A DNA stretch of 64,000 nt from Rhizobium sp. BK251 (GCF_004345245.1 NZ_SLUQ01000012.1:67107-131106), one strand, 5' to 3'. Shown: positions 7,348-16,788, counted from the stretch's first letter. The notes: a model not told the origin generated them from the sequence alone. Numbers and translations: made by a program.

Positions 7348-10300
7348 ATGAACATCATCTCGCATTCTCAGACCGTTTCCACTTTGACACGACCAGACGC
7401 CCAGAACCGCGCTGGAGGGCTTCTGCAGGCTGCCGCCCAGATCCTGTCTCTCCTGGAACGGGGTAAAGCCGTCGCCACCGTTGACCTGCGGCAAATCATG
7501 GCCGAGGTTTTTGGCGGCAGCGATTCCGCAGGCTTCTGGCTCTGGAAAGACGCCTATGAGGCGACGGAGGCTGCCCAAGTCCTGTTCCTGCGCAAGTTCG
7601 GGACGGCCATCGTGGCCCGCGCTCATGCACCGCAGTCGGCGCTCGCGATGCTGAAGAAGGCAGCAGGGCTCGTGCCGACGCATAGCCGGCGCTCCGAAGA
7701 CAGCCAGGCGCTGCAGCAGCTCTCGACGCCGATGCCCCTTGGCCTTGTGGTCTCCCGCGCCGCCGGCATCATGCCTGACGATATCGTTCTCGAACCATCG
7801 GCCGGAACCGGTCTTCTGGCGATCTTCGCCGAGCTCGCAGACGCGCGTCTGGCGCTCAACGAGTATGCGGTCGTGCGCCGCTCATTGCTCGAACAGCTCT
7901 TCGCCGGTGTCTTGGCGTCGCAGCACGATGCTGCCCATATCGACGATTATCTTGATCGTGCCGTCCGGCCGACCGTCGTGCTGATGAATCCGCCATTCTC
8001 CGCGGGTATTCATGTCGAAGGCCGCGTCGCTGACGCCGCCTGGCGGCATCTGACCTCAGCCTTTGCCCGGCTTGCCCCCGGTGGCCGGCTTGTTGCGATC
8101 ACCGGTTCAAGCCTCACCCCCGACAATCCTGCGTGGCGCGACGACTTCGTCCGGCTGCAGGGGCATGGCACGGTCCTGTTCACCGCGGCGATCGACGGCA
8201 GCATCTATGCCCGCCATGGCACGACGACCGAAACGCGCCTCACCGTCATCGACAAAGTTCCGGCGGACGACCCGAAGAGGCTTGTCGCCTCGAAGGGCGT
8301 CGCCCCGGATCTGGAAACGTTGCTTGCCTGGATTGAAGGGCTTTCACCGCGCTTGCCTTTGATGGAGACGAACGACACCGGTGCTCTTCGAACGGTCGCA
8401 GTTCGAAAGGGCGCAGGCACTATGCGTCTGCCGGCCGTCTCGGTTCCCTTACATCGCCCGGCCGTCGCCGGTCAGATCCCCCACATTCCGACAGCTCGCT
8501 CGTTGCCCGTCGATGACGAGATTGTCGAGCTCACCTACGAATTGCGGGATGCAATGCCGAAGGATGAGGCCGGCGCAGCCGATGGTATCTACGAACCCTA
8601 TCGGCTGCAGTCGATCCACATTCCCGACGCAAAACCTCATCCTGACACACTGGTGGAATCGGTTGCGATGGCATCTGTGGGTCCGCCGAAGCCGAGCTAT
8701 CGTCCACATCTGCCGAAGCGCGTTGTCAGCAGCGGCGATCTCTCCGACGCCCAGCTCGAAAGCGTCATCTATGCCGGCGAAGCCCATTCCGGTTACCTCG
8801 CCGGCCACTGGAGCGTCGATGCCTCCTTCGACAATCTGAAGGCCGTCTCACCCGACACCGACCATGCCGTCCGCTTCCGCCGAGGCTGGTTTCTCGGTGA
8901 TGGCACGGGCGCGGGAAAAGGTCGCCAGGCCGCGGGCATCATTCTCGACAACTGGCTGAAGGGCCGCCGTCGCCACGTCTGGATTTCCAAATCAGACAAG
9001 CTGATCGAGGACGCGCAGCGCGACTGGAGCGCGATCGGGCAGGAAAAGCTCTTGGTGACGCCGCTGTCCCGCTTCCGGCAGGGCAAGCCGATCAAGCTGG
9101 AGGAAGGCATCCTGTTCACGACTTTTTCGACGTTGCGCACCGATGAACGCGAGGGCCGGCGATCGCGCGTGCAGCAGATCGTCGATTGGCTCGGGGACGA
9201 TTTTGACGGCGTTATCGTCTTCGACGAAGGCCATGCCATGGCCAATGCCGCCGGCGGCAAGACCGAGCGCGGCGACAAGGCGGTGTCGCATCAGGGCAGG
9301 GCGGGTCTCCGCCTGCAGCGCGCCCTGCCGAGCGCCCGCGTCGTCTATGTCTCGGCGACCGGCGCATCGGAAGTCGAATCGCTCGCCTATGCCGAACGGC
9401 TCGGTCTCTGGGGCAGCAGCGACTTCCCCTTCCCGACGCGCTCCGAGTTCATCGCCGCGATTGAAGACGGGGGAGTCGCCGCCATGGAGGTGCTGGCCCG
9501 TGACCTCAAGGCGATGGGTCTCTATGCGTCGCGTTCACTCTCCTTCGAGGGTGTCGAATACGAAATCCTCGAACACGAGCTCCCCGAGGAACAGATTCGC
9601 ATCTACGATTCCTATGCTGAGGCGTTCCAGGTGATCCACAACCATCTGGACGCTGCCATGGAGGCCTCGGGCATCACTGGTGCGACCAGCGCGGCCGGCA
9701 AATCCGTCACGCTGAACAAAAATGCCAAGGCTGCCGCGCGCTCAGCCTTCGAAAGCTCCAAGCAGCGCTTCTTCAATCATCTCCTGACCTCGATGAAGAC
9801 GCCGGCTCTTCTCAGAACGACTGCAGCAGACCTAGAGGACGGACATGCGGCCATCGTCCAGCTCGTTTCCACCGGGGCAGCGCTGACCGAGCGCCGACTG
9901 GCACTGATCCCGACCGAGGAATGGGGCGATCTGCAGGTCGACGTGACGCCGCGGGAATATGTCATCGACTACCTGATGCACTCCTTCCCGGTGCAGCTTT
10001 TCGAGGAATTTTCCGACGCTGACGGCAATCTCAGCTCCCGGCCCGTGCACGACGCCGACGGCAACCCTGTGATCTGCCGCGAGGCAGAACGGCGCCGGGA
10101 CGAGCTCGTCGAAACGTTGGGAAGCCTGCCGGCGATCCCGACCGCCCTCGATCAGATCGTCCAGCACTTCGGAACGAGCCAGGTCGCCGAGATCACCGGC
10201 CGCTCCCGCCGCATCGTCCGCCGCGAGGACAGCAGCTCTATTGCCCGCTATGCCGTGCAGAACCGGCCGGGCAGCGCCAATCTCGACGAGGCCCGCGCCT

Positions 10301-11766
10301 TCATGGATGACGAGAAAGGCATTCTTGTCTTCAGCGACGCCGGCGGGACCGGTAGATCCTACCATGCGGATCTTGCCGCCAAGAACCAGCGCCTGCGTCT
10401 TCACAATCTCCTGGAAGCCGGCTGGCGCGCCGACGTGGCGATCCAGGGTCTCGGGCGCAGCCATCGCACCAATCAGAAACAGCCGCCGCGCTTCCGGATG
10501 ATCGCCACCAACGTCAAGGCAGAGCGGCGCTTCCTGTCGACCATTGCCCGGCGTCTCGACACGCTTGGCGCCATCACCCGGGGCCAGCGCCAGACCGGCG
10601 GGCAGGGGATGTTCCGCAGCGAGGACAACCTCGAATCCCAATATGCCCGCGACGCGCTGCGGCAGTTCTATGGGTTGCTGCAGGCCGGCAGGATCGAAGG
10701 CTGCTCGCTCGACAGGTTCGAGAGCATCACCGGCCTGTCGCTGACTTCGGAGGAGGGGGGATTGAGGGATGAGCTCCCGCCGATCCAGACTTTCCTCAAT
10801 CGCATGCTGGCGCTGACCATCGCGATGCAGAACGTGCTGTTCGAGGCCTTCGAGCAGTTGCTAGCCGCGCGCATCGAAGGGGCGATCGCCGCCGGGATCT
10901 ACGACAAGGGCCTGGAGACGATCGCCGCCGACAGCATGACGGTCACTGAGCGCCGGCTGATCTATACACATCCGGTCACCGGCGCGCAGTCGCACCTGCT
11001 GACGATCGAGCGGAGGGATCGCAATGCGCCGATGCTGCTTCATGATGTGCTGACTCTCGTCAGGCAGGATCCACGCGCCAAGCTGATGATCAACGGCAAG
11101 TCGGGCAGGCCAGCGGTGATGGCGCCAACCCGTTCGATCATGCTGGACGACGGTTCTATTCAACCGCGCGTCTCACTGATCCGGCCGATGGACGAGCTGC
11201 GCTTCGAAGTCCGGCAGCTCGAACGGACGTCCTGGGAGGAAGCTGACGAACGGGTCTTCGCCCTTGCCTGGGAGGCCGAAGTCGCGGCCGTGCCGGAATT
11301 CTCGACATCGGTAATGCATATCGTCAGCGGACTGCTCCTGCCGATCTGGAAACTGCTGCCGCAGGATTTCTGCCGCGTGCGGCGCCTGCAGACGGATGAC
11401 GGTGAGCGCATCGTCGGCCGTGTCATCGCGCCGGATCGTATGGCCGGCCTTTGCCGCAACTTCGGGATCGACCAGACCATGGTGATCGCCCCGGAGCAAG
11501 CATGGGCGGCACTGATCGACGGATCCTCGTTCATCGGTCTTGCCGGCGACATGACGCTCCGCCGGGTGCGTGTGATGAACGAATACCGCGTCGAGCTCAT
11601 CGGCTTCACCGACGGCATGCGTGACTGGTTGCGGTCGGTCGGCCTGTTCTCCGAGATGATCAGTTGGAAGCTGCGTTTCTTCGCGCCGATCACTGACGAG
11701 GGTCCGGGCATTCTGTCGAAGCTGATGCAGCGTCACCGCCTCATCGACATTGCGCGCCGGTCGTAA
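7348..11766 (+). CDS. Strawberry-notch-like helicase with N-terminal methyltransferase-like domain
   Basis: The 1472-residue protein starts at an ATG after TTTCGGAGCCTCGACCG. An N-terminal Rossmann segment has a methyltransferase-type NPPF tetrapeptide (214-217) preceded by a glycine-containing motif (EPSAGTGLLA, about 148-157). A superfamily 2 helicase core follows: Walker A in GDGTGAGKGR (517-526), the DEGH box (626-629), YVSATGASEVES (about 667-678), and helicase C-terminal motifs including QGLGRSHRTNQ (about 1033-1043). This matches the strawberry-notch family of plasmids and phages. Expected activity is ATP-driven DNA remodelling, possibly with adenine methylation. A role in protecting incoming DNA is inference. 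It is followed 12 bp later by the Toprim gene. Confidence 0.88.
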   Translation: MNIISHSQTVSTLTRPDAQNRAGGLLQAAAQILSLLERGKAVATVDLRQIMAEVFGGSDSAGFWLWKDAYEATEAAQVLFLRKFGTAIVARAHAPQSALAMLKKAAGLVPTHSRRSEDSQALQQLSTPMPLGLVVSRAAGIMPDDIVLEPSAGTGLLAIFAELADARLALNEYAVVRRSLLEQLFAGVLASQHDAAHIDDYLDRAVRPTVVLMNPPFSAGIHVEGRVADAAWRHLTSAFARLAPGGRLVAITGSSLTPDNPAWRDDFVRLQGHGTVLFTAAIDGSIYARHGTTTETRLTVIDKVPADDPKRLVASKGVAPDLETLLAWIEGLSPRLPLMETNDTGALRTVAVRKGAGTMRLPAVSVPLHRPAVAGQIPHIPTARSLPVDDEIVELTYELRDAMPKDEAGAADGIYEPYRLQSIHIPDAKPHPDTLVESVAMASVGPPKPSYRPHLPKRVVSSGDLSDAQLESVIYAGEAHSGYLAGHWSVDASFDNLKAVSPDTDHAVRFRRGWFLGDGTGAGKGRQAAGIILDNWLKGRRRHVWISKSDKLIEDAQRDWSAIGQEKLLVTPLSRFRQGKPIKLEEGILFTTFSTLRTDEREGRRSRVQQIVDWLGDDFDGVIVFDEGHAMANAAGGKTERGDKAVSHQGRAGLRLQRALPSARVVYVSATGASEVESLAYAERLGLWGSSDFPFPTRSEFIAAIEDGGVAAMEVLARDLKAMGLYASRSLSFEGVEYEILEHELPEEQIRIYDSYAEAFQVIHNHLDAAMEASGITGATSAAGKSVTLNKNAKAAARSAFESSKQRFFNHLLTSMKTPALLRTTAADLEDGHAAIVQLVSTGAALTERRLALIPTEEWGDLQVDVTPREYVIDYLMHSFPVQLFEEFSDADGNLSSRPVHDADGNPVICREAERRRDELVETLGSLPAIPTALDQIVQHFGTSQVAEITGRSRRIVRREDSSSIARYAVQNRPGSANLDEARAFMDDEKGILVFSDAGGTGRSYHADLAAKNQRLRLHNLLEAGWRADVAIQGLGRSHRTNQKQPPRFRMIATNVKAERRFLSTIARRLDTLGAITRGQRQTGGQGMFRSEDNLESQYARDALRQFYGLLQAGRIEGCSLDRFESITGLSLTSEEGGLRDELPPIQTFLNRMLALTIAMQNVLFEAFEQLLAARIEGAIAAGIYDKGLETIAADSMTVTERRLIYTHPVTGAQSHLLTIERRDRNAPMLLHDVLTLVRQDPRAKLMINGKSGRPAVMAPTRSIMLDDGSIQPRVSLIRPMDELRFEVRQLERTSWEEADERVFALAWEAEVAAVPEFSTSVMHIVSGLLLPIWKLLPQDFCRVRRLQTDDGERIVGRVIAPDRMAGLCRNFGIDQTMVIAPEQAWAALIDGSSFIGLAGDMTLRRVRVMNEYRVELIGFTDGMRDWLRSVGLFSEMISWKLRFFAPITDEGPGILSKLMQRHRLIDIARRS

Positions 11767-11778
11767 CGGAGGCCTGCC

Positions 11779-12816
11779 ATGCTTTCCGCCTCCGATCTGG
11801 CGGGCCGTCTCGCGCAAGACGCCGAGGCGGTTTGCCGCCACTATCTCTCCGCCGGCCGCCGGGCCGGCAACTACTGGCTCGTCGGCGACGTCGCCAACAA
11901 CACGGGCCGATCACTCTACGTGCATCTGATCGGTCCGCGCGCCGGCCGATGGACGGACGCCGCGACCGGCCAGTTCGGTGATCTTCTCGATCTCGTCCGT
12001 GAGACCTGTGGTCTCGTCGATTTCCGCGATGTTGCCGAGGAGGCTCGTCACTTTCTCAGCCTGCCGCAACCCGAACCGATGTCGTCCCGCAAAAGCGGCG
12101 CCGGTGATGGTCAGCCGGTCGAGCGGCCGGCGGCTGAACGCGCGCGTCGTCTGTTTCGGATGACGCAGCCATTGGCGGGCACGCTCGCCGACGGCTATCT
12201 GCGCGAGCGCGGCATTCTGCGGGCATCGACGCATCCGGCGCTCCGTTTCCATCCATCCTGCTACTATCGCGATCTCGTCACCGGTCGGGCGACCAGCTAT
12301 CCCGCCCTAATCGCGGCCGTGACCGATCCGGAGGGACAGATCACCGGGGTTCACCGCACCTGGCTTGAGCCCGATGGCGCCGGCAAGGCGAAGTTGGACG
12401 ATCCCCGCCGCGCGCTCGGCGGGCTGCTCGGCAATGGCGTCCGCTTCCGTTTTCCGGTGGATGCGCCTGTACCGGTCCTGGCGGCGGGCGAGGGCCTCGA
12501 AACCATGCTGTCGCTCTCGCATGTGATGCCCGGCATGCCGATGGCGGCTGCGCTCACGGCCAATCACCTCGCTGCCTTCCGCTTCCCGCCCGGATGCATG
12601 CGCATCTATATCGCGGCCGACGCTGATGCGGCGGGCCGGCATGGGATCGAGGGATTGAGCAGACGGGCTCAGGAGTGCGGGGTCCTGCCGCTGGCGCTGT
12701 CGCCCGAGCTTGGCGACTTCAACGAGGATCTGCGCTGGCTGGGTCCCGACCGGCTGACCGCCAGCCTGCGGGCTCAACTCACCCCGGAAGACGCAATGGC
12801 TTATCTGCCCGCATAA
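11779..12816 (+). CDS. Toprim-domain primase-like protein (DUF7146 type)
   Basis: The 345-residue protein begins 12 bp after the helicase gene, with GGAGGCCTGCC before the ATG, so the two are probably co-translated. The N-terminal 100 residues contain a degenerate primase-like segment (GRWTDAATGQFGDLLDLV). The C-terminal half is a Toprim fold with the metal-binding glutamate in AAGEGLETMLSL (about 235-246) and the DxD-type motif in YIAADADAAGRHG (about 276-288). Plasmid proteins of this kind are annotated as DNA primases or Toprim/DUF7146 proteins. They may prime complementary-strand synthesis on newly entered single-stranded DNA. There is no helicase domain. Confidence 0.85.
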   Translation: MLSASDLAGRLAQDAEAVCRHYLSAGRRAGNYWLVGDVANNTGRSLYVHLIGPRAGRWTDAATGQFGDLLDLVRETCGLVDFRDVAEEARHFLSLPQPEPMSSRKSGAGDGQPVERPAAERARRLFRMTQPLAGTLADGYLRERGILRASTHPALRFHPSCYYRDLVTGRATSYPALIAAVTDPEGQITGVHRTWLEPDGAGKAKLDDPRRALGGLLGNGVRFRFPVDAPVPVLAAGEGLETMLSLSHVMPGMPMAAALTANHLAAFRFPPGCMRIYIAADADAAGRHGIEGLSRRAQECGVLPLALSPELGDFNEDLRWLGPDRLTASLRAQLTPEDAMAYLPA

Positions 12817-13136
12817 AGCCGGAAGGGGCAGGCGGGCGGGGCTGGCGGCTTTGGTGAAGCAGGTCCGAGGACGCCTTTTGGGTGGGCGCGCCCGCGGGCC
12901 TGCCGAGAGGCGACCCTTACCACGCGGGCCTCCGGGCCTTCAGCGGGTCAGTCGGGTTTCTTCCCCTGCCGGTCCGCAGGCGCGGTCCGTCATTCCTCGC
13001 GGACCAAGAAACCCTTCTTCCGCCGCCCGGCGCTTCGCTGGGCCGCTGCGCTTTGCTTGCGGTTCCCGCCTCGGCCCGCGTGACCGGGTTCGCCGTCAGG
13101 CCGCGAGAGGCGCGGCTCCAGCGAACGGAGACCATC
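12817..13136. other. GC-rich gap with hairpins, no gene
   Basis: These 320 bp are very GC-rich and contain short inverted repeats such as GGTCCGCAGGCGCGGTCC and the CGCTTCGCTGG type. The ribosome site for the next gene (GCGAACGGAGACCATC) lies at the right end. The open frame running through it from 12882 lacks a ribosome site and has a composition unlike a protein, so I treat the region as a long leader. Confidence 0.4.
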
Positions 13137-14078
13137 ATGGACCTCATCCTTCCCCCCGACGATACCTTCGAGCCCCACCATGCTTCCTCCCCGACCGACC
13201 GCTTCATCTACGAGATGCAGGTCTACGGCTATCGCCCCTTCCAGGACGAGCCCGATCCACGGCCATTGCCGGAGGAGCCGCAAGTCCAGTCGGCCATCAC
13301 CGCGATCTTCGACGCCTTCACCGAAATGCTCGGCGACACCCGGCTGGAGCCCGATCTCGAAGACCTGTTCTGGTCGATCCCCAACCTCTTCCATCGCGCC
13401 GGCGAGCGCATCCACCGCGAACTCGACCGCAACGAGGAGGCGCAGCGCACGGGGCAGCGCGAGCAGGATGGCTCGGAGGTGAAGAGCGTTGAGCTCGAAC
13501 GCCTGATCGCCGAAGGGGTTACGTTGCTGGAGCGGCGCAATGCCTTCGAGTTCATGCGCGACTATGCGGCCGACCTGTTCGAAGCGCAGAGTGGTTCGTC
13601 CTGGCGGCCGCGCACCGGCTCCAAGGTCAACCACGCCAATATGACGGCTGCGATGATCGACAGCCGGGACTTCCTCTCCGCCCGCCGCCGCGCCGAGACC
13701 GAGGTGCTGATCCCGGCCGGCACCAAGATCGCGTTTTCCGGTGGCACGGACTATAACGACCATGAACTGATCTGGGCGAAGCTCGACCAGGCACATGCCA
13801 AACATCCCGACATGGTGCTGCTGCACGGCGGCTCTCCGAAGGGCGCCGAGCGCATTGCCGCCTGCTGGGCCGAGGCCCGCAAGGTGACGCAGATCACCTT
13901 CAAGCCGAACTGGACGAAGCACGCCAAGGCAGCACCCTTCCGGCGCAACGACGACATGCTCTCCGTCATGCCGGCTGGCGTCATCGTCTTTCCCGGCTCG
14001 GGTATATCAGGCAACCTTGCCGACAAGGCACGTCGCCTCGGTATCCCGGTCTGGCAGAAGACAGGAGATGGCGCGTGA
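13137..14078 (+). CDS. DUF2493 (YspA-type SLOG) domain protein
   Basis: The 313-residue protein is taken from the ATG after GAACGGAGACCATC. The N-terminal 190 residues are acidic and helical. The C-terminal 120 residues are a Rossmann-like SLOG domain: IAFSGGTDYNDHELIWAKLD, then MVLLHGGSPKGAERIAACWA, and a final AGVIVFPGSGISGNLADKA with the PGSG-type nucleotide loop. SLOG domains bind nucleotide-derived ligands. Plasmid DUF2493 proteins are widespread but have no proven job. A longer reading from 12882 adds 85 low-complexity residues without a ribosome site and is rejected. Confidence 0.85.
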   Translation: MDLILPPDDTFEPHHASSPTDRFIYEMQVYGYRPFQDEPDPRPLPEEPQVQSAITAIFDAFTEMLGDTRLEPDLEDLFWSIPNLFHRAGERIHRELDRNEEAQRTGQREQDGSEVKSVELERLIAEGVTLLERRNAFEFMRDYAADLFEAQSGSSWRPRTGSKVNHANMTAAMIDSRDFLSARRRAETEVLIPAGTKIAFSGGTDYNDHELIWAKLDQAHAKHPDMVLLHGGSPKGAERIAACWAEARKVTQITFKPNWTKHAKAAPFRRNDDMLSVMPAGVIVFPGSGISGNLADKARRLGIPVWQKTGDGA

Positions 14079-14141
14079 GCGCCATTTCTTGAAAATATGG
14101 GAAACATGGATTATATGGAAACCGAAGCGGAGACCATATCG

Positions 14142-14402
14142 ATGAAGCAGTTCACGACAGGCGATCTCAACAAACAAGTCGGCGACGTCACCGACGCCGC
14201 AAGCCGGGAACCCGTCGTCCTCACCCGCCACAACAAGCCGCGTTTTGTGCTGATGAGCTACGAGCATTATGAGCGCATGCGCACCGGCGGCGATCCGCGC
14301 CGTGCCTATCATATCTCGGAAATGCCCGACGAGCATGTCGCACTGTTCGACGAGGCGCTCGATCGGTTGGCGCGCGGCGAAGGCTACGACGATGAGCCGT
14401 GA
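14142..14402 (+). CDS. Phd/YefM-type antitoxin
   Basis: The 86-residue product starts at MKQFTTGDLNKQVGDVTDAA, a start supported by GCGGAGACC about 10 bp upstream; in-frame ATGs at 14097, 14106 and 14115 are alternatives. It has the Phd/YefM fold: an N-terminal DNA-binding part with EPVVLTRHNKPRFVLMSYEH, then an acidic tail (FDEALDRLARGEGYDDEP) that would wrap the toxin. The stop overlaps the downstream start, the normal arrangement for a type II toxin-antitoxin operon. Such pairs stabilise plasmids. Family certain, exact start not. Confidence 0.85.
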   Translation: MKQFTTGDLNKQVGDVTDAASREPVVLTRHNKPRFVLMSYEHYERMRTGGDPRRAYHISEMPDEHVALFDEALDRLARGEGYDDEP

Positions 14403-14811
14403 ATTCCGCCCCGGTGAGGTCATCTCCTATCCCTATCTCTGGGCATGGCAGCAGCAGCGCGGCGAGACCGAGGGGCGCAAGCAGCGCCCGGTCTGCGTCG
14501 TCATCGCGATCCGTGGCACTAGCGACGGAAACACGCATCTGGCGCTTCTGGCCATCACCACCCAGCCGCCGCAGGCAGGCCGGAGCGCTCTCGAAATCCC
14601 TGATATCGAGCGCAAGCGCGCCGGCCTCGGTGACTTGAAGCAGAGCTGGATCATGGTCGACGAGTACAACTACGATATCGTCGAGCGCTCCTGGTACATC
14701 GAGCCCGATCAGGACATCCTCGGCCGCTTCAGCAAGTCCTTCATGGTGAAGATCGCCGGCATGTTCGCTGAGGAGCGGAGCCGCTCCGGCCGAGTCAACC
14801 GCCTCGATTGA
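14392..14811 (+). CDS. Probable PemK/MazF-like toxin partner
   Basis: The 139-residue protein starts at an ATG 11 bases inside the end of the antitoxin gene, so translation is coupled. It begins MSREFRPGEVISYPYLWAWQ, followed by KQRPVCVVIAI and HLALLAITTQPP, the beta-barrel pattern of PemK/MazF-type RNases (GDVV...RPVLVV...). It ends in a basic segment. MazF-family toxins cleave mRNA, and activity is held in check by the antitoxin. The family call rests on this pattern and on the partner gene; conserved catalytic residues could not be confirmed by eye. Confidence 0.65.
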   Translation: MSREFRPGEVISYPYLWAWQQQRGETEGRKQRPVCVVIAIRGTSDGNTHLALLAITTQPPQAGRSALEIPDIERKRAGLGDLKQSWIMVDEYNYDIVERSWYIEPDQDILGRFSKSFMVKIAGMFAEERSRSGRVNRLD

Positions 14812-15391
14812 GGCGTGCCGGCATCCCGGGTGTGTCTTCCGCCGTTGGGTATCGCTGGCGCGCCGTCGATGCTCAATGCCGACCCTGGCAGCGTCGGCTG
14901 GCCGGCTGCCGGCCGTTCTCGACCGATCTTGGCACCTCTCCATCACCGGACGCCGGAGCAACGCCCCGAAATCATGCCCGGTCACGCACAAGAGCTTCAG
15001 TGCAACTCCAATCCCGCCAGATTGGGCGGCAATTCGAATGCAACGTTGACCGAAGCGGTCTGTGCAGACGGCGATAGGCTAGGTCGGGGCGGATCGGACG
15101 CATCTAGTTCAGTCCATTGACAGCGCGAGTGCATTGACCTGAACGCCGGCAATGCCCGACACGAGCGCGGCACGCCTGGCGGGCCGCAAACCGGTCGCCA
15201 CGACGGGACTCCCGCCGACGTCGCAATCAGAGACCATCCCCGTTCTTCATGTCGCCTTTCTAAGGGACCGGCCGCGACCAGCGTCAACCCGCAAGGGGTT
15301 CCCCTGCGCTTCGCTCCGGTGACGCCTGCGGCGCGGCCCCTTCTTCGGGCGCCATCGGGAATGGTCCCGATGCAACGAAGGAGGCACTACC
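14812..15391. other. 580-bp gap, no gene recognised
   Basis: Open frames here have no protein-like composition or ribosome sites. The last 100 bp are a GC-rich, hairpin-prone leader (CTGCGCTTCGCTCCGG, GCGGCGCGGCC) ending in ACGAAGGAGGCACTACC, the ribosome site of the next gene. It resembles the leader style seen at 16.7 and 17.7 kb but is not a clear copy. Confidence 0.35.
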
Positions 15392-15715
15392 ATGGCTACC
15401 ACGATCGCAACCCTCACCGAAAAGACCGACGGCACACTCGAAGGCATCTTCGCCACCATCCGCGTCAACGCCCCGATCGCCCTCGTCCCGAACGCCAACA
15501 AGGCGAGCGAAGAAGCCCCCGATTACCGCATCATCCACCGCAAGACCGGCTTCGAGATCGGCGCAGGCTGGAACCGTATCTCCCGCCAGACCGGCGAGGA
15601 ATACATCTCCACGAAGCTCGAAGCACCCGAGATCGGCGTGATCTTCGGCAACGTCGCCCCCGCCCCCGGTGGCGAGCCCGGCAAGAAGGTCATCCTCTGG
15701 AACAGCCCGGCCTGA
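15392..15715 (+). CDS. DUF736 family protein
   Basis: The 107-residue protein follows a strong GAAGGAGGCACTACC site. It has the DUF736 pattern: MATTIATLTEKTDGTLEG at the start, IRVNAPIALVPN in the middle, then PDYRIIHRKTGFEIGAGWNR and EYISTKLEAPEIGVIFGNVA. The family is one compact, probably oligonucleotide-binding-like domain. It is very common on alphaproteobacterial plasmids, usually near conjugation genes; its function is unproven. It is followed by a perfect hairpin and a second small gene, likely in one transcript. Confidence 0.9.
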   Translation: MATTIATLTEKTDGTLEGIFATIRVNAPIALVPNANKASEEAPDYRIIHRKTGFEIGAGWNRISRQTGEEYISTKLEAPEIGVIFGNVAPAPGGEPGKKVILWNSPA

Positions 15716-15723
15716 ACCGGACC

Positions 15724-15747
15724 GCCGGCCCCGAAATCGGGGCCGGC
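15724..15747. other. 11-bp perfect inverted repeat between small genes
   Basis: GCCGGCCCCGA (15724-15734) and TCGGGGCCGGC (15737-15747) form a very stable stem with almost no loop. No T-run follows. It lies 25 bp before the next start codon, the same placement as the hairpins at 4.9, 5.6 and 6.9 kb. Confidence 0.5.
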
Positions 15748-15771
15748 GTCCCCATTCCAAAGGAGGCCGCC

Positions 15772-16104
15772 ATGAGCCGCTACACGATCACTGTCACCCG
15801 AACCGCATCCCGCCACGCTGACCCGGATGCCACTATCGGCTACGACCGCCCGCTTCAGACGTTCTTCCTCCAAGCATTTCCGGGCGCGGATGGCGAGGAT
15901 CTTGAACTCTGGCTGGGCACGGAGTTCCGGGAGTTCGAAACACTGTCGCAACTGAGGACCGCGGCAATCGCACGCGGTTTCGACTTCATACCCTTGGCGT
16001 CCGGCATTCTTCACAAGCTGCTGGACGACCATGCCCGCGAAGCGCATCACGCGGTCAGCGACACGATCATCCAGGATCTCCTTGAGCGGACGTCCGCGCG
16101 CTGA
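15772..16104 (+). CDS. Conserved hypothetical protein
   Basis: The 110-residue protein starts at the ATG after CAAAGGAGGCCGCC. It reads MSRYTITVTRTASRHADP, then PLQTFFLQAFPGADGEDLEL and WLGTEFREFETLSQLRTAA. No signal, membrane segment or known motif is visible. It lies 57 bp downstream of the DUF736 gene and is followed by a strong terminator, so the two form a small transcription unit. I do not recognise its function. Confidence 0.75.
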   Translation: MSRYTITVTRTASRHADPDATIGYDRPLQTFFLQAFPGADGEDLELWLGTEFREFETLSQLRTAAIARGFDFIPLASGILHKLLDDHAREAHHAVSDTIIQDLLERTSAR

Positions 16105-16120
16105 TGCAAATTCAGAACGG

Positions 16121-16153
16121 AAATAGCCCGGCACGGCGCCGGGCTATTTTTTT
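16121..16153. terminator. Bidirectional intrinsic terminator
   Basis: AAATAGCCCGGC (16121-16132) and GCCGGGCTATTT (16138-16149) form a 12-bp stem followed by a run of seven T (16147-16153). It lies between the rightward gene ending at 16104 and the leftward HU gene ending at 16169 and can serve both. Confidence 0.88.
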
Positions 16154-16168
16154 GCTTGTCTGGCAAGA

Positions 16169-16447
16169 TTACTTGTTCAGCGCATCCTTGAGAGCCTTGG
16201 CCGGCTGGAAGCTGAGCTTCTTCGCTGCCGCAACTTTGATGGTTGCGCCGGTCGACGGGTTACGCGCTTCGCGCTCCGGCGTTTCCTTCACCTTGAACTT
16301 GCCGAAGCCAGGCAGCGAGGTCTCGTTGCCGGCAACCGCAGCTTCGGTAATGGAGGCGATGACCGCCTCGACGATTGCTTTTCCCTGAACCTTGGTCAGG
16401 CCGTGCTCGCCTGCAATCTTGTCGGCGATCTCATTGGTCGTGGTCAT
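16169..16447 (-). CDS. hup: HU-family DNA-binding protein
   Basis: The 92-residue protein reads MTTTNEIADKIAGEHGLTKV and has the HU signature: GFGKFKVKETPEREARNPSTG, written here only as its core GFGKFKV and the arm RNPSTGATIKV, with the terminal KLSFQPAKALKDALN. HU bends and compacts DNA. A plasmid copy may help the relaxosome or replication, especially since the ihfB copy at 2.2-2.5 kb is broken. The ribosome site is GCGGAGAAGAAA. It is transcribed toward the bidirectional terminator, opposite to most genes of this block. Confidence 0.95.
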   Translation of the reverse strand: MTTTNEIADKIAGEHGLTKVQGKAIVEAVIASITEAAVAGNETSLPGFGKFKVKETPEREARNPSTGATIKVAAAKKLSFQPAKALKDALNK

Positions 16448-16671
16448 TTTCTTCTCCGCATCAGGTTAGACGCGGAATCCGTGCCATCCGGCTTAGCGTC
16501 TGTCATTGACGCGCTGACGCAAATGCGCGGAAAGCACCAGATCTCCACAGTTATTCACGTGCGACATGTCAGATAACCCGAAGACGGGCATCGAGCCCGC
16601 CTTCGGTTTCGAGTGCGATACGGAGAGGAAATGTCTGCTCAGTCCGTCCGAGGGTGTGATGGATGCATGAC

Positions 16672-16788
16672 GGCCTCAAGGACGAGCGGTGCCCCCAATT
16701 TTGCCTCCGCTCCGGTTCCCTGCGCTCCAACAAAATCGGCTCCCCCGCTCGCCGGCTCCGCCGGTCGCTGGCGCGATCCTTGACCCCG
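16672..16788 (+). repeat. Duplicated leader element, copy 1
   Basis: This stretch is an imperfect direct repeat of 17702-17820. Shared blocks are CGGCCTCAAGGAC, CCCCAATTTT/CTCCAATTTTT, AAAATCGGCTCC/AAAATCGGTTCC, CGCTCGCCG and CGCGATCCTTGACCCC. Copy 1 ends 53 bp before the small gene at 16842. GC-rich arms such as GCCGGCTCCGCCGG can form hairpins. The constant distance to a start codon suggests a duplicated promoter or structured 5' leader. Confidence 0.7.
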
